Of a stretch of 64,000 nucleotides of DNA, positions 45,348 through 53,550 are shown piece after piece. The position numbers and the translations under genes were made by a program. Positions within the stretch are counted from its first letter, which is position 1. Each line of letters opens with the position of its first letter. The DNA lies in the NCBI RefSeq assembly GCF_002797375.1, contig NZ_KZ454941.1, positions 2,820,984 to 2,884,983 on the forward strand, read 5' to 3'. Source of the stretch: Bacillus sp. FJAT-42315. Its GTDB lineage: Bacteria > Bacillota > Bacilli > Bacillales > Domibacillaceae. The notes below the pieces were generated by a model, which was given only the letters and a program-made list of their open reading frames with translations, ran no database searches and was not told the origin of the DNA.

Positions 45348-46595
45348 TTATTGATGTTTCGATAATTGAATCGCTTTTTTAATATCTTTCAACGAGCTAG
45401 ATTTTCCGTATATTAACACGCCGCCGCGATAAATTCTTGCGCCAATTACAGCTAATAGAATAATGGAGACGAGTAAAATGCCAATCCCGGTTGCGACCTC
45501 CCACATTGGGATATTTAACATACCTACACGAACAAACATAATCATCGGTGTAAAGAAAGGAATATACGAAGTAATGGTAATGAACGAAGATTCTGGATTT
45601 CCAAGGCCATACATCGATAGAAAGAAACCAATCATCACCGAAAATGTTAATGGCATCATCATTTGTTGAACATCCTCTAGCCGGCTGACGAGCGAGCCTA
45701 ATAAAGCGGCAATCGTCGCATATAAAAAGTAGCCAAGAATGAAAAAGACGATCGCATAGATGAGTAACGGAGCGGAAACCGTTGTTAGTCCTAATAGACT
45801 GACGACTGAATCGTCTGATTGACTAGAGAACGCATAATAAGCCACTCCGAACCAAACGGCCATTTGCGTTATCCCAAGCAAGCCAATGCCAATGATTTTG
45901 GCAAACATTTGCTTCACCGGTGATACGCTTGAAATCAAAATTTCCATCACCCTTGAAGACTTTTCAATCGCTACTTCAGAAGCAATCATATTCGCATAAA
46001 TAATGACCGACAAATAAATAAAGAACAATAAAATATACACAAGCGCCTGAGCTTGCATCATCTCTTCCTCTGATTTCGCTTCTTTCGCTAGCGCCACTTT
46101 TTCGACATCAACAGGTGCGTTCCAAAGGGCCATTTCTTCTGGCGATAACTTTAATTGACTCGCCATTTCTTGCCCTTTAATCATTTGTAAAGCTTGACTG
46201 ATCTCATTCACTAATGTGCTATTGGCGACGCTTAATGCTTTATATGTAGCTGTAGGTAGGCCTTGTTCATTTCTTTTTAACAAGATATACCCTTCATATT
46301 TTTCGTTTTCGACAGATTTTGTTAATTGGGCTTCCGTTTGCTTCGTCGCTTCAATTAACTGAATATCACTATTTTGTGCGGACAATTGTTGCTTTAGTGG
46401 CTGCAAAAGTGTCCCACTTTCATCAACTGCCGCTAGCTTTGTCTTCTCATCTTCTTCATCAAATACACCAACAATTTTTTCAAAGTTTGCACCAGCCATA
46501 ATAACAATGGCCACGATAATCGTCGTCAACAGAAAAGCTTTCGTCTTAAATTTATTTATGTACGATTGAGATAGCATTAACCAAAAACTATTCAT
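45348..46595 (-). CDS. yhaP: YhaP, ABC-2 permease of a NatAB-like exporter
   Basis: 415-residue ABC-2-type permease: helix at about 20-38, a large extracellular domain (about 40-175), then five helices, with AIEKSSRVMEILISSVSP as the conserved cytoplasmic motif of NatB/YhaP proteins. Partner of YhaQ. NatAB of B. subtilis exports sodium; the substrate of YhaPQ is not established. ATG at 46595 with AAGGTAGGTG upstream, overlapping the yhaQ end by 8 bases. Confidence 0.85.
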   Translation of the reverse strand: MNSFWLMLSQSYINKFKTKAFLLTTIIVAIVIMAGANFEKIVGVFDEEDEKTKLAAVDESGTLLQPLKQQLSAQNSDIQLIEATKQTEAQLTKSVENEKYEGYILLKRNEQGLPTATYKALSVANSTLVNEISQALQMIKGQEMASQLKLSPEEMALWNAPVDVEKVALAKEAKSEEEMMQAQALVYILLFFIYLSVIIYANMIASEVAIEKSSRVMEILISSVSPVKQMFAKIIGIGLLGITQMAVWFGVAYYAFSSQSDDSVVSLLGLTTVSAPLLIYAIVFFILGYFLYATIAALLGSLVSRLEDVQQMMMPLTFSVMIGFFLSMYGLGNPESSFITITSYIPFFTPMIMFVRVGMLNIPMWEVATGIGILLVSIILLAVIGARIYRGGVLIYGKSSSLKDIKKAIQLSKHQ

Positions 46596-47484
46596 ACGAA
46601 GCACCTACCTTTTCAATAAAGATATCATTCAAAGAAGGCTCTTCTAATTCAAATCTCTGCACGAAGCCTTTTCCTTGTAACTCTGAAAAAATTCGCTGTG
46701 AGATCTCTTCCTCGGCAATTTGCAAAACAATTCCTTCAGCCGTCTTCGTTGATTTCAACACACCTGGAGCATTCGCTAAAAAGCTCACATCAAAATCCGC
46801 ATGCACTTTCACGTTCTTCTTGCCAAATGAACGTTTAATTTCACTCAAGTTCCCATGTACCACTGGACGACCGTGATGCATAATACATAAATGCTCACAT
46901 AGCTCCTCTACATGCTCCATCCGGTGACTAGAGAAAACAATCGTCGTCCCATTTTCTTTTAACTCAACCACGGCTTGTTTCAGTAATTCTACGTTGATCG
47001 GGTCTAATCCACTGAACGGTTCATCAAGAATGAGCAGCTGCGGTTGATGAACAACAGACGCAATAAACTGTATTTTTTGCTGGTTCCCTTTCGAGAGCTC
47101 TTCTACTTTTTTATTCGCATAATCGGGTACATTGAACCTTTCTAGCCAACGATCCGTTTCGCTCGCCGCTTTTTTCTTATCCATCCCACGCAACCTTGCT
47201 AAATAGACAATTTGTTCCTTCACCTTCATTTTCGGATATAGTCCTCTTTCCTCAGGCAAATAACCAATATAAGCACTCGTATCGTAATTGATCGATTGGT
47301 TCTTCCAAGTAATAAGACCTTCCGTTTGTTGCATCAACCCTAAAATCATGCGAAATGTCGTCGTCTTCCCTGCCCCATTTGCTCCTAAAAAGCCAAAAAT
47401 ATCTTTCTCTGGAATGTTTAACGATAGTTGATTTACCGCTGTGAAATCTCCAAATTTCTTTGTTACTTTCTCTAACACTAGCAT
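46588..47484 (-). CDS. yhaQ: YhaQ, ABC ATPase of a NatAB-like exporter
   Basis: 298-residue ABC ATPase. Walker A GANGAGKTTTF near residues 34-44, signature LSKGNQQKI near 133, Walker B LLILDEPFSGLD near 152, switch histidine in FSSHRMEH. The C-terminal 80 residues form the extra domain seen in NatA-type exporters. ATG behind AAGGAGG. First gene of yhaQP. Confidence 0.9.
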   Translation of the reverse strand: MLVLEKVTKKFGDFTAVNQLSLNIPEKDIFGFLGANGAGKTTTFRMILGLMQQTEGLITWKNQSINYDTSAYIGYLPEERGLYPKMKVKEQIVYLARLRGMDKKKAASETDRWLERFNVPDYANKKVEELSKGNQQKIQFIASVVHQPQLLILDEPFSGLDPINVELLKQAVVELKENGTTIVFSSHRMEHVEELCEHLCIMHHGRPVVHGNLSEIKRSFGKKNVKVHADFDVSFLANAPGVLKSTKTAEGIVLQIAEEEISQRIFSELQGKGFVQRFELEEPSLNDIFIEKVGASYE

Positions 47485-47602
47485 CTATTAATCACCTCCT
47501 TATGTTCTACGAATTAAATGCCAAAAAGTTCCGTAAAGATTATTTTTAAAATTTTCTAAATTCATGTAAAATAAACATATATAACGATAAGGGGGAAAAA
47601 GC

Positions 47603-47788
47603 ATGCAAACTTACAAACTAACAGTCTTTGAAAAAAACGGAGAAAAATTATTAGACGAAGCCTTTGAAGCTAGAAACGACGAAGAAGCAAAAACACTAGG
47701 ACAAGAAATCCTTCATCGCCACGCCTACGAAGAACACACCCACCGCTGCACCTCACCACTAGGAAAACTAGTACTATTCCATGTGTGA
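47603..47788 (+). CDS. yhzD: YhzD-like small protein
   Basis: 61-residue cytoplasmic protein: an N-terminal beta hairpin (YKLTVFEKNGEKLLDE), a helix (ARNDEEAKTLGQEIL) and a C-terminus with HTHRCTSPLGKLVLFH, which fits the YhzD-like family of Bacillus. ATG behind AAGGGGGAAA. The function is unknown. Its stop is five bases from the first unit of array 3, and the sequence TGATAACTA after the stop recurs between the units of that array. Confidence 0.72.
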   Translation: MQTYKLTVFEKNGEKLLDEAFEARNDEEAKTLGQEILHRHAYEEHTHRCTSPLGKLVLFHV

Positions 47789-47793
47789 TAACT

Positions 47794-48544
47794 AAAGCGG
47801 AAAGCGCTGTTTAGCGACGTATGGACTGGAACGAGCCGCACGAGATAAAGGAAACACGATGAACGTCAGTGAATCGATGTTGACTTATCGCAAGGAGGAG
47901 CGTGGAAGTTCACTAGTCGCTAGCGCTTGGAGCTGGATGATAACTAAAGCGGAAAGCGCTGTTTAGCGACGTATGGACTGGAACGAGCCGCACGAGATAA
48001 AGGAAACACGATGAACGTCAGTGAATCGATGTTGACTTATCGCAAGGAGGAGCGTGGAAGTTCACTAGTCGCTAGCGCTTGGAGCTGGATGAGGACTAAA
48101 GCGGAGCCGACTGTTCAGACACGACAAGCAAATGTTCTGACGCTGAAAAGGCGATGAGCCTTGTAAGTGGCAGGTTATTTGACTCGAGTGTCTAGGAGGC
48201 GGAGCTAGATGATAGCTAAAGCGGAAAGTGCTGGTCAGCGACGTATGGACTGGAACGAGCCGATCGAGATAAAGGAAACACGATGAACGTTAGTGAATCG
48301 ATGTTGACTTATCGCAAGGCGGAACGTGGAAGTACACTAGTCGCTAGCGCTTGGAGCTGGATGGTAGCTAAAGCGGAAAGTGCTGGTCAGCGACGTATGG
48401 ACTGGAACGAGCCGATCGAGATAAAGGAAACACGATGAACGTTAGTGAATCGATGTTGACTTATCGCAAGGAGGAACGTGGAAGTACACTAGTCGCTAGC
48501 GCTTGGAGCTGGATGATAACTAAAGCGGAAAGCGCTGGTCAGCA
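47794..48544 (+). repeat. Structured repeat array 3: A-A-B-A-A and a truncated A
   Basis: The whole 780-base gap between yhzD and the GNAT remnant. A units: 47794-47938, 47946-48090, 48218-48362, 48370-48514 (145 bp, 152-bp period). B unit: 48098-48210, with a different apical loop from the other B units. A cut-off A start lies at 48522-48544, running into the ribosome site of the next gene. Units begin AAAGCGGA and end GGAGCTGGAT or GGAGCTAGAT (T instead of the C seen elsewhere). Here GAAAGCGCT pairs with AGCGCTT, against GAAGGCGCT with AGCGCCT in array 4. Confidence 0.92.
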
Positions 48545-48566
48545 ACAAATTTTTAAGGAGACTTTC

Positions 48567-48803
48567 ATGAAAATTCGTTCAGTAAAAGAAAAAGATTATA
48601 AAGCCCTTGCCCCACTAATCAACGAATGGTGGGGTGGCAGAAACATGTCTGATATGCTACCTAAACTCTTCTTTAACCATTTTACAAATACAAGTTTCAT
48701 CGCTGAAGAAGAAGGCGACAAAAAAGTAGATGGTGTTTCAGTCAATACTGACTACGATGGACTAAACCAAGACAGAGTATTATTTGTGAAACAGCTAGAT
48801 TAA
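48567..48803 (+). pseudogene. GNAT acetyltransferase with an in-frame internal deletion
   Basis: The frame from ATG 48567 (AAGGAG 7 bases upstream) gives 78 residues. The first 45 (MKIRSVKEKDYKALAPLI, INEWWGGRNMSDMLPKLFF, FIAEEEG) match the N-terminus of a common Bacillus GNAT protein of about 155-160 residues; the last 30 (KVDGVSVNTDYDG, DRVLFVKQL) match its C-terminus. The middle, with the acetyl-CoA-binding R/Q-x2-G-x-G/A loop, is missing at a single joint near residue 45-50. It cannot be a working acetyltransferase. The frame is also open upstream through the last units of array 3, which is accidental. Confidence 0.75.
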
Positions 48804-48828
48804 TCGGGAGTGCTCTTTTAATCCAAAT

Positions 48829-48868
48829 AAAAGCATCCATTTTGATCAACCATCAAAATGGATGCTTT
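48829..48868. terminator. Bidirectional terminator before yhaR
   Basis: Perfect 18-bp stem: AAAAGCATCCATTTTGAT at 48829-48846 against its complement at 48851-48868, with a 4-base loop and A/T tracts. Serves the GNAT remnant and yhaR, which converge. Confidence 0.9.
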
Positions 48869-48878
48869 TTATTCTACA

Positions 48879-49664
48879 TTAACGCCCTGTAAACATAGGC
48901 TTACGCTTTTCTATAAACGCTTGAATGCCTTCTTGATGGTCTTCCGTTTGTCTCATATTAAGCTGAGCTTGCTTTTCTAATTGTAATGATTGGATAAGTT
49001 TAGCTTCTTGCAGTTCTACATATATGGTCTTTGTCGCAATCATCGCTTTGAGCGGCTTTTGCTTAATATAGTGTATTAGCTGCTCCACTTTTTCGACCAA
49101 CTGACTTTCTTCCGCCGTTTGATCGACCAGTCCAATTGCTTCCGCTTCTAATCCACTCATCACTTTCCCTTCCCAAATAAGCTGCTTAGCCTTCACTTCT
49201 CCTACTCGTCTTTCCATCATAAAGTGACCGGCTCCATCAGGAATCAATCCAATTCCGATGAAATTCATTGCAACCTTTGCTTGATTACCACAAATGACAT
49301 AATCAGCGGCCAGCGCTAAACTCAATCCTAATCCTGCTGCAGCCCCATGAATCGCTGCAATCGTCACTTTTGGCATTTTGTATAACGTTGTGACCAAATC
49401 CGAAATGACATCCATAACTACAAAAAGCTGTTCGTTATCTAATCCCATAAGCATTTGTTTAATATCTCCCCCTGAAGAAAACGCATGCCCTTCGCCAGAT
49501 AACACGACAACCTTAACATGATCGTCGCTACTTACTTGTTGTAAACAAGCGAGTAGTTCCTCCATCAGTTGCACATTTAATGCATTCATTGACTGTGGAC
49601 GGTTCAAAATAATCCTTGCCACTCCCCCATTGATATCGCATTTCACCGTTTCAAATTTACTCAT
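48879..49664 (-). CDS. yhaR: YhaR, enoyl-CoA hydratase/isomerase-family protein
   Basis: 261-residue crotonase-fold protein. The oxyanion-hole stretches are present (SGEGHAFSSGGDIKQML near 65 and AAIHGAAAGLGLSLALAAD near 105). At the positions of the two catalytic glutamates of classical hydratases I see I and D/G (IGIGLIPDGAG), so it may be an isomerase or a paralogue with another reaction. ATG at 49664 behind GGGAGGG. B. subtilis YhaR is the counterpart. Single gene with its own terminator. Confidence 0.82.
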   Translation of the reverse strand: MSKFETVKCDINGGVARIILNRPQSMNALNVQLMEELLACLQQVSSDDHVKVVVLSGEGHAFSSGGDIKQMLMGLDNEQLFVVMDVISDLVTTLYKMPKVTIAAIHGAAAGLGLSLALAADYVICGNQAKVAMNFIGIGLIPDGAGHFMMERRVGEVKAKQLIWEGKVMSGLEAEAIGLVDQTAEESQLVEKVEQLIHYIKQKPLKAMIATKTIYVELQEAKLIQSLQLEKQAQLNMRQTEDHQEGIQAFIEKRKPMFTGR

Positions 49665-49745
49665 GTTATCCCTCCCTATTATTAAGGATACAAAAAATGA
49701 AGCATCATTCATAGTTATTTTTTAAATATTTAGAATTTTTATCAC

Positions 49746-49776
49746 AAAAAACCTTGCCCCTGTAAAAGAGCAAGGT
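49746..49776 (-). terminator. Terminator of hemZ
   Basis: On the minus strand ACCTTGC, 12-base loop, GCAAGGT, then TTTTTG, a few bases after the hemZ stop. Confidence 0.75.
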
Positions 49777-49787
49777 GAAATCCTGTT

Positions 49788-51284
49788 TTATTTAAATATT
49801 TCATTTAAAATCGCAATCTTTTTATTCGTATATTCTTCAAATCGTTCGTTATAGGTTTTCGGATCTTTCGGATTAGCAAAGTGCTCAATTTTTCCGGTAT
49901 TCGGATCGATAAATTTACTCGCCGCTCCACAGCCGATACCGATAATCGTCTGTACTTCTTCCATAATAACAATATTGTAAATGCTCTCTTGTCCCGGCAT
50001 ACAATAGCCGACATTTTCTAAATTGCCAAGAATATTTTTTTGACGATATAAATAGTAAGGCACATACCCATGATCCTTCGTCCACTGTTCAGCCATGCCC
50101 ATCATCTGTTCCACTTCGGAGCGGTCCGCCACTTTATACTTGTCTTTATTTTGTGTCATTTCGGAAGCTCTTTTAAACGACAGCGTATGAACCGTTAAGG
50201 ACTCCGGCATTAATTTCTCCGTTTCATCCAGGGAATGTTTAAACTCCTCGCATCCTTCACCCGGCAAACCGATAATTAAGTCCATATTAATGTTATTCAT
50301 ACCATTTTCTCTAGCTAACTGATATTTATCAATCGTTTCCTCGACTGTATGATGTCGACCGATAGCTTTCAGCGTTTCCTGCGTATATGATTGCGGATTA
50401 ATACTAATCCGATCAATGTTCCATTTTTTTAATACATCTAGCTTCGCTTGCGTAATCGTATCAGGTCGTCCAGCTTCAACTGTGATTTCACGAATGTTCT
50501 CTACGTCAGGAAACACTTGATACATCAGCTCATACAGCTCGTCCATTTCCTCTGCGGTAATCGCCGTCGGTGTCCCTCCTCCGTAATAAACGGTCGTGAT
50601 ACGTACACCTTTTTCTTTTAACCAGCGGCCAATTGCTTCCATTTCAAAATGCAGCCCGCTTAAAAAGGAGGATACACGCCCTTGCTTTCCTTGAATCGCA
50701 AAGGCTGGAAACGTGCAATACGCGCACTTTGTGGGGCAAAAAGGAATCCCAATATAAATACTGACTTCTTTTTTCAAATCATATAAATCTGGCACAATCG
50801 CTAGCTGACGTTCTAAAATCCGTTGCATTAAATCTGTTTTCTCTTCTATCATTAAATACTCTTCTTGCAATTTACGATGAGCAACTTCTGTCGGAACACC
50901 TGCTTGATTTTGACGATGCAACAATTTAGTGGGACGAATACCTGTTAAGATACCCCATTTTTGCACAACTCCCGTGTATTCTTGAAGTACATGTAAATAC
51001 ACATGCGACACGATATTTTTCAAGCTCTTGAAATATTCTTTTTCTTTATCGGCCATAATTCGTTTCTCATAGCGAGCGACAAATTGCTCTCCGCTCTCCT
51101 TAATCGTCAAAACAGCCTCCGCTGTCACATCGGTTTCTCCTGTTAACGTAAAAGACACTTCCAGGGAACCGTCATCCCCTGTCATATCAATCTTTGTTTC
51201 CTCAAAAAACAAATTAGCAATCAACCTCAAAGGCCGTTCATACCGCTCATCCTCTAAACCTTTAACACTAATTAACACACCCAA
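49788..51284 (-). CDS. hemZ: HemZ, radical-SAM coproporphyrinogen dehydrogenase-like protein
   Basis: 498 residues. An N-terminal domain of about 165 residues, then a radical SAM domain with the cluster motif GIPFCPTKCAYCTF (C-x3-C-x2-C near 180), VYYGGGTPTAI near 237 and a HemN-like C-terminal part. Annotated in B. subtilis as oxygen-independent coproporphyrinogen III oxidase; since Firmicutes make haem through coproporphyrin III, its real role is open. ATG (51284) behind a weak GAAGGGTGATTGGGTG region. Repeat array 4 starts 65 bases upstream of the start. Confidence 0.88.
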   Translation of the reverse strand: MGVLISVKGLEDERYERPLRLIANLFFEETKIDMTGDDGSLEVSFTLTGETDVTAEAVLTIKESGEQFVARYEKRIMADKEKEYFKSLKNIVSHVYLHVLQEYTGVVQKWGILTGIRPTKLLHRQNQAGVPTEVAHRKLQEEYLMIEEKTDLMQRILERQLAIVPDLYDLKKEVSIYIGIPFCPTKCAYCTFPAFAIQGKQGRVSSFLSGLHFEMEAIGRWLKEKGVRITTVYYGGGTPTAITAEEMDELYELMYQVFPDVENIREITVEAGRPDTITQAKLDVLKKWNIDRISINPQSYTQETLKAIGRHHTVEETIDKYQLARENGMNNINMDLIIGLPGEGCEEFKHSLDETEKLMPESLTVHTLSFKRASEMTQNKDKYKVADRSEVEQMMGMAEQWTKDHGYVPYYLYRQKNILGNLENVGYCMPGQESIYNIVIMEEVQTIIGIGCGAASKFIDPNTGKIEHFANPKDPKTYNERFEEYTNKKIAILNEIFK

Positions 51285-51348
51285 TCACCCTTCTACACAA
51301 TTTGCTCCATCTAGCATACTGAAAACTAAACAATATGGTCAAGTATAG

Positions 51349-52567
51349 AAAAGCGGAAAGCGCTGGTCAGCGACGTATGAACTGGAACATTCCGCACGAG
51401 ATAAAGGAAACACGATGAACATAGTGAATCGATGTTGACTTATCGCAAGGAGGAATGTGGAAGTTCACTAGGAGCTAGAGCCTGGAGCGGGAAAAATAGA
51501 AAAGCGGAAGGCGCTGGTCAGCGACGTATGAACTGGAACATTCCGCACGAGATAAAGGAAACACGATGAACATAGTGAATCGATGTTGACTTATCGCAAG
51601 GAGGAATGTGGAAGTTCACTAGTCGCTAGCGCCTGGAGCTGGACAAATAGAAAAGCGGAAGGCGCTGGTCAGCGACGTATGAACTGGAACATTCCGCACG
51701 AGATAAAGGAAACACGATGAACATAGTGAATCGATGTTGACTTATCGCAAGGAGGAATGTGGAAGTTCACTAGTCGCTAGCGCCTGGAGCTGGACAAATA
51801 GAAAAGCGGAAGGCGCTGGTCAGCGACGTATGAACTGGAACATTCCGCACGAGATAAAGGAAACACGATGAACATAGTGAATCGATGTTGACTTATCGCA
51901 AGGAGGAATGTGGAAGTTCACTAGTCGCTAGCGCCTGGAGCTGGACAAATAGAAAAGCGGAAGGCGCTGGTCAGCGACGTATGAACTGGAACATTCCGCA
52001 CGAGATAAAGGAAACACGATGAACATAGTGAATCGATGTTGACTTATCGCAAGGAGGAATGTGGAAGTTCACTAGTCGCTAGCGCCTGGAGCTGGACAAA
52101 TAGAAAAGCGGAGCCGACTGCCCAGACACGACAAGCAAATGACAGAATGACGGAATGGCGTTCTTCAGCCATGCAGTCAGGCTGGCATTTGACTCTAGTG
52201 TCTAGGAGGAGGAGCTGGACAAGTAGAATAGCGGAGTCGACTGCCCAGACACGACAAGCAAATGACAGAATGACGGAATGGCGTTCTTCAGCCATGCAGT
52301 CAGGCTGGCATTTGACTCGAGTGTCTAGGAGGCGGAGATGGACAAGTAGAAAAGCGTAGCCGCCTGCCCAGACACGACAAGCAAATGACAGAATGACGGA
52401 ATGGCGTTCTTCAGCCATGCAGTCAGGCTGGCATTTGACTCGAGTGTCTAGGAGGCGGAGCTGGACAAGTAGAAAAGCGGAAAGCGCTGGTCAGCGACGT
52501 ATGAACTGGAACATTCCGCACGAGATAAAGGAAACACGATGAACATAGTGAATCGATGTTGACTTAT
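51349..52567 (+). repeat. Structured repeat array 4: five A, three B and a truncated A
   Basis: Nearly all of the 1.3-kb gap between hemZ and yhaX. A units begin at 51349, 51500, 51651, 51802 and 51953, a constant 151-bp period; the second to fifth are almost identical, and the first has a damaged 3' end (GGAGCTAGAGCCTGGAGCGGGA). B units: 52104-52220, 52227-52343, 52350-52466, a 123-bp period. A last A unit, 52473-52567, stops in its apical loop, where the yhaX terminator begins. Linkers are AAATAG or AAGTAG. The B period is a multiple of three, so accidental frames of 100-120 codons run through it on both strands; I do not call these genes. Confidence 0.93.
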
Positions 52568-52572
52568 GAACA

Positions 52573-52602
52573 CGAAAAAAAAGCGGCTTTTTCCCACCGC
52601 TT
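52573..52602 (-). terminator. Terminator of yhaX
   Basis: On the minus strand AAGCGG, 10-base loop, CCGCTT, then TTTTTTTTC. The stem overlaps the yhaX stop. Confidence 0.75.
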
Positions 52603-53464
52603 AGTCGACTTTATTCACTTCTTCTACAGCATTTTTATGCTGATGTCGCAAAAGCTCCTTCACCACATAAGCCATGCCTTCTTCTTTATTCGTCCTAGTG
52701 ACCCAATCAGCAGCTTCCTTCACTTTCGGATCAGCATTTCCCATGGCAATGCCTATTCCCGCTTGCTGAACAGCTTCTTCATCATCTTCACTAATCCCAA
52801 TTACCGCAATTTCTGACCTAGAAATCCCCAATTGCTCGGCTACATACACAATACTATTCCATTTAGAGACACCGGTTGCTGTCATTTCAATTTTATTTTG
52901 ATCTCTACTAACAAAATTTATATGTTCAAACATATTAGCTAATGCTTGTAAAGCTTCATCCCTTTCTTCGCAGTTATGAAATGTCGCTTGAACCGATAGC
53001 GGCGAAATCCGCTCTTCTAATAAGTGCTCACCTAAAGAATCAACAAAATATTGGGAATAAAGAAACTTTTGAGTTCGTTGCCAAATCGTTCTTTTCACTA
53101 ATGTAGCTGGTAGCTTCCCTTTATTACTCACTGAAAAATTTTCATTTTCTACAGTAATTTGACAGTCAAATGATTCTAGAAATTGGATTAAATCAAATGT
53201 ATCATCTTCAGAAATTCTTTGAATATACATCGGCTTATTTTGACTGGAAATGACATATGCACCATTATGGGCAACAAGGTGACTTTCGGAATGTAATGCT
53301 TTCGCTATTCGTTTGACAAATGCATACTCTCGCTCGGAAAACAAGAGGATAGGTACTTTTTTCTTATGTGCATATTCAATCGCTTCTTTCGTCGCTTTGC
53401 TCACACGTCCTTTATTTTGAGAAAAAGCGCCCATTATATTCAGCGCTAATAACCGATACGCCAT
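52601..53464 (-). CDS. yhaX: YhaX, HAD-fold protein with a degenerate catalytic motif
   Basis: 287 residues with the Cof-type HAD layout: motif I region MAYRLLALNIMGAFSQ, motif II region ILLFSERE, lysine in VSKWNS and motif IV region GISEDDEEAVQQAGIGIAMGNA. The D-x-D-G-T of active enzymes is replaced by N-I-M-G-A, so both aspartates, including the nucleophile, are gone; from memory B. subtilis YhaX already has N at the first place but keeps the second D. Probably not a phosphatase. In B. subtilis yhaX is expressed in the mother cell during sporulation. ATG at 53464 with GAAGGGGG upstream. Confidence 0.8.
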   Translation of the reverse strand: MAYRLLALNIMGAFSQNKGRVSKATKEAIEYAHKKKVPILLFSEREYAFVKRIAKALHSESHLVAHNGAYVISSQNKPMYIQRISEDDTFDLIQFLESFDCQITVENENFSVSNKGKLPATLVKRTIWQRTQKFLYSQYFVDSLGEHLLEERISPLSVQATFHNCEERDEALQALANMFEHINFVSRDQNKIEMTATGVSKWNSIVYVAEQLGISRSEIAVIGISEDDEEAVQQAGIGIAMGNADPKVKEAADWVTRTNKEEGMAYVVKELLRHQHKNAVEEVNKVD

Positions 53465-53510
53465 CTGCGTTCCCCCTTCATGTTGTCTTACGTTAAAAAT
53501 ATGAACAACA

Positions 53511-53541
53511 AAATAAAAAAAGAACACCCAAATTGGGTGCC
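53511..53541 (-). terminator. Terminator of yheA
   Basis: On the minus strand GCACCC-AATT-TGGGTGT followed by TCTTTTTTT, immediately after the yheA stop. Confidence 0.78.
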
Positions 53542-53550
53542 CTTTTCTAA

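Noticed and set aside
47794-48544. CRISPR array
   Set aside because: Units are 113-152 bp hairpins in direct contact, without short identical repeats separated by unique spacers, and no cas genes are present.
48435-48566. N-terminal extension of the GNAT remnant through array 3
   Set aside because: The extension is translated A-unit sequence. The good ribosome site and conserved N-terminus are at the ATG at 48567.
52036-52418. Open frames of 107 codons (plus) and 124 codons (minus) in array 4
   Set aside because: They are made of B units whose 123-bp period keeps any stop-free frame open; there is no matching ribosome site, and the peptide repeats simply mirror the DNA repeat.
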